From the NCBI GenBank assembly GCA_937891595.1, contig CALATF010000078.1, forward strand, positions 1-9,626: 9,626 nucleotides of DNA. Reading direction: 5' to 3'. Below the pieces are notes generated by a model. That model saw only the letters and a program-made list of their open reading frames with translations, searched no databases and was not told where the DNA came from. Source of the DNA: an uncultured Clostridia bacterium. Lineage in GTDB: Bacteria > Bacillota > Clostridia > Christensenellales > UBA1242. Shown piece by piece: positions 6,310-9,626 of this stretch. Each line of letters begins with the position of its first letter. Within the stretch, counting starts at the first letter, position 1. The position numbers and the translations under genes were made by a program.

Positions 6310-6651
6310 TTATCTTTGTTCTTTAATGTTTGTAGCTTTACCAGATAGGTCGCGAAGATAGAATAATTTTGCTCTTCTTACTTTACCTTTCTTTAAAACT
6401 TCAATTTTATCGATTTTTGGGCTGTGTAATGGAAATGTTCTTTCAACGCCAACACCAAAAGAAACTCTTCTAACAGTGAAGTTTTCTCTTATTCCGCCGT
6501 TTTTTCTTGCGATAACAGTTCCTTCATATCCTTGAATTCTTTCTTTGTTTCCTTCTTTAATTTTATAATAAACTTTAACAGTGTCGCCAATGCCAAATTC
6601 AGGAATATTTTCTTTTACACTTTCTTTTTCAATAACATCAATAAGGTTCAT
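6310..6651 (-). CDS. rplS: 50S ribosomal protein L19
   Basis: L19 sits at the 30S-50S interface of the ribosome. The family is recognised from PEFGIGDTVKVYYKIKEGNK, RIQGYEGTVIARKNGG, FTVRRVSFGVGVERTFPLHS and the basic C-terminal KGKVRRAKLFYLRDLSGKA. The start is placed at 6651, giving 113 residues beginning MNLIDVIEKE, as is usual for L19. The longer frame from the ATG at 6666 contains the GGAGG ribosome-binding site within its second codon region, 8 nt before the ATG chosen here, and its five extra residues are not typical of the family. rplS is normally directly downstream of trmD; here it lies beyond yraN with its own promoter and terminator and is transcribed alone. Complete, with no anomaly in the protein. 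Confidence 0.96.
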   Translation of the reverse strand: MNLIDVIEKESVKENIPEFGIGDTVKVYYKIKEGNKERIQGYEGTVIARKNGGIRENFTVRRVSFGVGVERTFPLHSPKIDKIEVLKKGKVRRAKLFYLRDLSGKATNIKEQR

Positions 6652-6681
6652 TTTTAATGCCTCCATTCAAAATTGCAAGTA

Positions 6682-6710
6682 ATAATATCATAATATAACA
6701 AAAAATGCAA
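6682..6710 (-). promoter_or_regulatory. Sigma-A promoter of rplS
   Basis: TTGCAT (6705-6710) and TATTAT (6682-6687) are 17 nt apart. Transcription would begin near 6675, leaving only about 24 nt before the rplS start, enough for the GGAGG site but not for a structured L19 leader. The heptamer ACTTGCA occurs twice in the same direction, at 6706-6712 over the -35 box and at 6674-6680 over the predicted start point. Confidence 0.7.
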
Positions 6711-6843
6711 GTGTTTTTTTAATTAGTTTTTAAACTTTGTAAATTAATTTTTTCATAAATTATTTAATTTGCTTTTTGTTTAATATTTATTTGTCCTTTT
6801 TGCTATGTTTTAAAATTATTTCGACTTTTATATAGTTTTTTAT

Positions 6844-6883
6844 TAATTAATATCCTATTTAAAACTTAAGGAATATTTAATTA
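6844..6883. repeat. Imperfect inverted repeat downstream of yraN
   Basis: TAATTAATATCC (6844-6855) and GGAATATTTAATTA (6870-6883) are complementary apart from bulged bases, with a 14-base loop. It could form a weak hairpin in the transcript after yraN, but the lack of a following T tract argues against an efficient terminator. Confidence 0.4.
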
Positions 6884-6899
6884 TGAATATTGTTTTATT

Positions 6900-6931
6900 T
6901 TTATAAATTTCATATTTTATAAACTTCATAT
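6900..6931. repeat. Tandem duplication of a 16-bp unit
   Basis: Two adjacent copies of TTTATAAANTTCATAT (6900-6915 and 6916-6931) differ at one base, T in the first and C in the second. They lie 13 nt past the yraN stop codon. No function is apparent; slippage in AT-rich DNA is the simplest origin. Confidence 0.8.
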
Positions 6932-6944
6932 GTATTTGTAAGTT

Positions 6945-7301
6945 TTAAAAGATATTTTCTAAATGATTTATATTGTACTCTAACTTATTTCCTAATATTT
7001 CAATGCAATCAAACCTAATACTGACTTTATCTAACAAATTATTATATTTTAAATAAGAAATCCCAGTATTTTTAATTTTTTGAATTTTTCTATAATCAAT
7101 TGCTTCCCTTGGAAAGCCAAATTTAAGAGAGCTTCTAGTTTTAACTTCGATAAAAACATAAGTAGATTTAATTTTAGCAATTATATCAATTTCACCTATA
7201 GTGTTTTTATAGTTTGTTTGAATTATTTTATAACCTTTGTCTTTCAAATAATTACAAGCTAATACCTCGCCTTCTTTACCAAGAATATCTTTAAATTGCA
7301 T
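6945..7301 (-). CDS. yraN: YraN/UPF0102 family endonuclease-like protein
   Basis: The 118-residue protein has the full UPF0102 pattern, a small PD-(D/E)XK nuclease-like fold related to Holliday-junction resolvases. GKEGEVLACNYLKDKGY (8-24) includes the conserved Glu12. GEIDIIA (36-42) supplies Glu37 and Asp39. VFIEVKTR (49-56) supplies the E-x-K pair Glu52 and Lys54, and IRFDCIEI (95-102) is the family's late strand. Its biological role is poorly defined. It follows rnhB by 30 nt, an arrangement frequent in Firmicutes, and is the last gene of the trmD-side unit. AAAAGGAA precedes the ATG at about 10 nt. That site overlaps a small palindrome (TTCC/GGAA, 7312-7324) which could partly hide it. 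The length is usual for the family and all the core acidic residues are present. Confidence 0.92.
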   Translation of the reverse strand: MQFKDILGKEGEVLACNYLKDKGYKIIQTNYKNTIGEIDIIAKIKSTYVFIEVKTRSSLKFGFPREAIDYRKIQKIKNTGISYLKYNNLLDKVSIRFDCIEILGNKLEYNINHLENIF

Positions 7302-7331
7302 ATTTATATAATTCCTTTTAGGAAAGATATT

Positions 7332-7919
7332 TTAAATAAAATTTTTAATAAAGCTATCTCTATGAATTTCGCACTTGCCAAATTCTTTCAATGCTTGAAT
7401 GTGGTCTCTTGTTCCATATCCTTTATGCTTTTCAAAATGATAATGCGGATATTTTTCTGAAAGAGATTTCATAAGTCTATCTCTAAACACTTTAGCTAGG
7501 ATAGAAGCTGAAGCAATATTATAACTTTTAGCATCACCTTTTATTATGCTTTCTTGCATAGTAGTTGTGTTAATTTTTACAGCATCAATTAAAACTACAT
7601 AAGGCTTTTGTTTAAGTCCAGACAAGGCTTTTTCCATGCCAAGCTTTGTTGCATTTAATATATTTATTTGGTCTATTGTTTTTTCATCTACTGGTACTAT
7701 GCAATAATCAATTGCTGTATTTATTATCTTTTCAAAAAGTTCTTCCCTCTTCTTTTCAGATAATTTTTTACTATCATTAATTCCTTGTATAATTTTATCC
7801 TCTTCTAATGGCATAATAACACAAGCACAAACTACAGGCCCTGCTAAAGGGCCACGACCTGCCTCATCAATGCCTGCTACAAAACCAAAATCTTTGTATT
7901 TGTTTTCATATTCAAACAT
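7332..7919 (-). CDS. rnhB: Ribonuclease HII
   Basis: RNase HII cuts the RNA strand of RNA-DNA hybrids and starts removal of single ribonucleotides misincorporated in DNA. The 195-residue protein is complete. It shows the hallmark GIDEAGRGPLAGPVV (16-30) with Asp18 and Glu19, NDSKKLSEKKREEL (48-61), VLIDAVKI (109-116) with the third acidic residue Asp112, and ASASILAKVFRD (136-147) with Asp147. It ends in the family's KHKGYGTRDHIQAL segment (165-178). The ATG follows GAGGTG at about 7 nt and lies 16 nt after rbgA, so the two are surely co-transcribed. The order rbgA-rnhB-yraN is a common Firmicute cluster. Confidence 0.96.
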   Translation of the reverse strand: MFEYENKYKDFGFVAGIDEAGRGPLAGPVVCACVIMPLEEDKIIQGINDSKKLSEKKREELFEKIINTAIDYCIVPVDEKTIDQINILNATKLGMEKALSGLKQKPYVVLIDAVKINTTTMQESIIKGDAKSYNIASASILAKVFRDRLMKSLSEKYPHYHFEKHKGYGTRDHIQALKEFGKCEIHRDSFIKNFI

Positions 7920-7935
7920 AAATTAACACCTCAAA

Positions 7936-8775
7936 TTAATCAAGAATAATTTTACCAAGTCTACCTTTTCTAAAATCATCTATTATTAAAATAGCACATC
8001 TATCATAATCTAATTCATTTTGTTTTAATAAGCATTTTCTTGCTTTGCAGATAGAGTCAAAAATATCTAAAGTTTCAAAATTACCATTAATTTTAATGTC
8101 ATATCTATTTTCTAATAAGCTCTTATTTACGCTAATTATGTCCTTTATAAAGTAGAACGCTAAGTCGGTAATATCTAGAACGTTATCTTTTATACTGCCT
8201 ATATAAGCTAAATTTCTAGCAGTTTTTTCATTAGCAAAACTTGGCCATAGTGTACCTGGAGTATCTAACAAGACCAACGAGTCGTCTACAGTTACCCATT
8301 GTTTTCCTTTTGTTACACCCGGTTTATTACCTGTTATGGTTTTAGCTTTTTTGCAAAAGTTATTTATAAGTGTGCTTTTGCCAACATTTGGAACACCTAC
8401 AACCATTGCTTTTATAACATAATTAAGGCCTTTATTTTTATTTTGTTCAAACTTATCTAATAGTAAAGCTTTTGCTTTATCATAAAGAATTTTAGTTGCA
8501 TTAGATTGTGTACTATTAATATTTACAGCAATAGAATTTGCTGTTGTTAATTTATTTTTAAACTTTTGTAACTCTTGCTCGTTAACCATATCTGCTTTTG
8601 TTAAAACATAAATAATTTTTTTATTTTTAGCTAGTTCAGTTAACTTAGGGTTTAAACATGACATAGGTGCACGTGCGTCTAAACAATAAAAAATTAAATC
8701 TACATTTTTTATTTCTTTTTCCATTTCCCTTAAGGCTTTTGTCATATGCCCTGGAAACCAGTTAATTGTTGCCAT
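7936..8775 (-). CDS. rbgA: Ribosome biogenesis GTPase RbgA (YlqF)
   Basis: RbgA is a circularly permuted GTPase needed for late assembly of the 50S subunit. The G motifs appear in the permuted order: G4 TKAD (59-62), then G1 GVPNVGKST (127-135), a G2-like GVT (153-155) and G3 DTPG (171-174). The N-terminal INWFPGHM (4-11) and the DARAP segment (33-37) are family hallmarks, and the C-terminal RNA-binding domain ends in DFRKGRLGKI. The start is set at the ATG at 8775 (279 residues), preceded by AAGGAGA at about 7 nt. A longer frame from a GTG at 8802 would translate through that ribosome-binding site, has none of its own, and adds nine residues not seen in the family. It lies between a HAD-type gene and rnhB. 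Complete. Confidence 0.95.
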   Translation of the reverse strand: MATINWFPGHMTKALREMEKEIKNVDLIFYCLDARAPMSCLNPKLTELAKNKKIIYVLTKADMVNEQELQKFKNKLTTANSIAVNINSTQSNATKILYDKAKALLLDKFEQNKNKGLNYVIKAMVVGVPNVGKSTLINNFCKKAKTITGNKPGVTKGKQWVTVDDSLVLLDTPGTLWPSFANEKTARNLAYIGSIKDNVLDITDLAFYFIKDIISVNKSLLENRYDIKINGNFETLDIFDSICKARKCLLKQNELDYDRCAILIIDDFRKGRLGKIILD

Positions 8776-8807
8776 ATTTAAATCTCCTTTTATTTTCAAC
8801 ACAAAGC

Positions 8808-9392
8808 TTACTTTAAATTATTGTTTAATAATATTTTATAAACATCTAACCAATTATTTGCTCTAATTATATTATCTTTTTTTAAATCTTCTTCTGAAAT
8901 ATTTTTATTTCTAAATTCTGTAAACAAAATCTTTTTATCGCAATTAACTAAAAAAGACACTCTATCGTCTATGCCAATATCAAACTTTAACTTTGTTTTG
9001 TCTGCTATATAAATAAAATTATTTTCGTCTAAGAAAGGGAAAAAGTGTTTTAAATATTCGTGTTTGTTTTTTAAATTTTGTGAAGCGTCTATAACGTCTT
9101 TTTTCCAAATATAAGATGTTGCAATATAAACATTATAAAATTCATTTAACTTTTTTATAGTTTCAACGCAATTTGGCAATGGCTTAACATAAACATCTTC
9201 GTCAGTTTTATATAGATTTTTGTATTTATATATTTCTTTAAATTCTTCTTCTCGTCCTTTAATAAGGTCCTGTCTATAAAAAGAATTTAATTTTTCAAAA
9301 TCTACACCGCCTAAAAACTCATCTAAAAATTCAGAAAATCTACCTTTAACTATAACCTCATCCATGTCTATCATAATACTTTTCTTATTCAT
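8808..9392 (-). CDS. HAD-superfamily 5'-nucleotidase-like protein (NT5C type)
   Basis: The 194-residue protein resembles the NT5C deoxyribonucleotidase group of the HAD superfamily, which dephosphorylates (deoxy)nucleoside monophosphates. Motif I is IDMDEV (8-13), with nucleophile Asp9 and acid/base Asp11. Motif II is YIATS (89-93), Lys132 or Lys134 could serve as motif III, and motif IV is IGIDDR (139-144) with Asp142/Asp143. The cap region lies between motifs I and II, as in this group. Substrate cannot be read from the sequence. The ATG follows AAAAGGA. The gene sits 68 nt after trmD and 32 nt before rbgA, where rplS or a signal peptidase gene is usual in related bacteria, so its presence in this operon is a little unexpected. 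No signal peptide is seen. Confidence 0.75.
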   Translation of the reverse strand: MNKKSIMIDMDEVIVKGRFSEFLDEFLGGVDFEKLNSFYRQDLIKGREEEFKEIYKYKNLYKTDEDVYVKPLPNCVETIKKLNEFYNVYIATSYIWKKDVIDASQNLKNKHEYLKHFFPFLDENNFIYIADKTKLKFDIGIDDRVSFLVNCDKKILFTEFRNKNISEEDLKKDNIIRANNWLDVYKILLNNNLK

Positions 9393-9460
9393 AATAATCC
9401 TTTTATAAATTTAAATACCAAATCTTATAATATTTTATTAGTATAAAAAATATTTTATAT

Positions 9461-9626
9461 TTAACTATTTTTTAATAAATCTGGTCGTCTTTCTTTAGTT
9501 ATTTTTAAAGATTGCTCTTTTCTCCACTTTGCTATTTCTTGATGGTTGCCATTAAGTAATACTTGTGGAACTTCTTCGCCCATAAATACACTAGGACGTG
9601 TATATTGCGGATATTCTAAAAGTCCG
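9461..9626 (-). CDS. trmD: tRNA (guanine-37-N1)-methyltransferase TrmD, C-terminal fragment
   Basis: Only the last 54 codons are present; the gene runs off the right edge. TrmD methylates G37 next to the anticodon using S-adenosylmethionine and helps keep the reading frame. The visible part is unmistakable: LLEYPQYTRPSVFMGEEVP, VLLNGNHQEIAKWRKEQSL and the ERRPDLL ending. It is the upstream member of the minus-strand unit that continues into the HAD gene, rbgA, rnhB and yraN. The 68-nt gap that follows it is AT-rich, with a repeated ATAAAATATT and no clear terminator. Confidence 0.95.
   Translation of the reverse strand, partial: GLLEYPQYTRPSVFMGEEVPQVLLNGNHQEIAKWRKEQSLKITKERRPDLLKNS

Larger units (their letters stand above)
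6667..6944. other. AT-rich intergenic region between yraN and rplS
   Basis: These 278 bases hold the rplS promoter at the left edge, a tandem 16-bp repeat (6900-6931) near yraN and an imperfect inverted repeat (6844-6855 with 6870-6883). That inverted repeat is not followed by a T run on the minus strand, so I see no clear terminator for the trmD-yraN unit. No convincing gene is present on either strand. Confidence 0.7.

Noticed and set aside
6652..6666. Five extra N-terminal codons of rplS (start at 6666)
   Set aside because: They contain the GGAGG ribosome-binding site for the ATG at 6651 and are not typical of L19.
6667..6944. L19 leader or a riboswitch upstream of rplS
   Set aside because: The predicted promoter leaves only about 24 nt of leader, and no conserved multi-helix structure was seen in the AT-rich gap.
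7080..7262. 60-codon plus-strand open frame
   Set aside because: It is antisense to yraN, is Phe/Asn-rich as expected for the reverse of AT-rich coding sequence, and has no supporting site.
8776..8802. Nine extra N-terminal codons of rbgA from a GTG
   Set aside because: They overlap the AAGGAGA site of the ATG at 8775 and have no ribosome-binding site of their own.
1..9626. CRISPR array, tRNA or rRNA genes, insertion-sequence ends
   Set aside because: No regularly spaced repeats, no cloverleaf or rRNA-like sequence, and no transposase or paired terminal repeats with target duplications were recognised.

Overview
The window reads as chromosomal DNA of a very AT-rich, low-GC Gram-positive bacterium, probably a Clostridia-like member of the Bacillota. 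This rests on the AT-rich base composition, A/T-ending codons, purine-rich Shine-Dalgarno sites (AAGGAG/AAAGGA type), and a core gene set (trmD, rbgA, rnhB, yraN, comM/yifB, dprA, topA) that is commonly clustered in this group. Genus cannot be told from the sequence alone. A metagenomic origin is possible but not provable here.

Layout, left to right. (1) Positions 1-163 carry the 3' end of a plus-strand gene for an NADPH-dependent glutamate synthase small subunit/NfnB-like flavoprotein. (2) Positions about 164-440 are a scrambled junction. A minus-strand open frame that is clearly DNA topoisomerase I stops matching topoisomerase just after its active-site tyrosine. It runs instead into about 48 residues of a Wzt/TagH-type ABC-transporter ATPase (signature motif and Walker B), then into a short tail of unrelated sequence. 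(3) Positions 441-4056 hold a tight minus-strand unit comM-dprA-topA with gaps of 9 and 12 nt. (4) Positions 4264-6072 are an accessory insertion with two independently transcribed genes: a plus-strand licD-family gene and a minus-strand lipoprotein gene of unknown function. Their 3' ends converge on two back-to-back hairpin terminators. (5) Positions 6254-6710 hold rplS with its own promoter and a strong terminator. (6) Positions 6945-9626 hold a second minus-strand unit: trmD (3' end only), a HAD-family nucleotidase-like gene, rbgA, rnhB and yraN.

How the genes fit together. The minus-strand housekeeping genes serve translation and ribosome assembly (TrmD, L19, RbgA) and nucleic-acid maintenance (RNase HII, YraN, ComM, DprA, TopA). 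ComM and DprA act on incoming single-stranded DNA in natural transformation, and TopA relaxes negative supercoils. The LicD-like protein and the lipoprotein point to the cell envelope.

I did not find a convincing new biological system. The point most worth a second look is the topA/ABC/unknown mosaic at the left end, which is either a real rearrangement or an assembly chimera. Smaller points are the relocated rplS with repeated elements around its promoter, the licD gene that seems to lack a Shine-Dalgarno site, and the dyad symmetry upstream of the lipoprotein promoter. Two start sites were moved inward from the longest open frame (rplS to 6651, rbgA to 8775) on ribosome-binding-site evidence.
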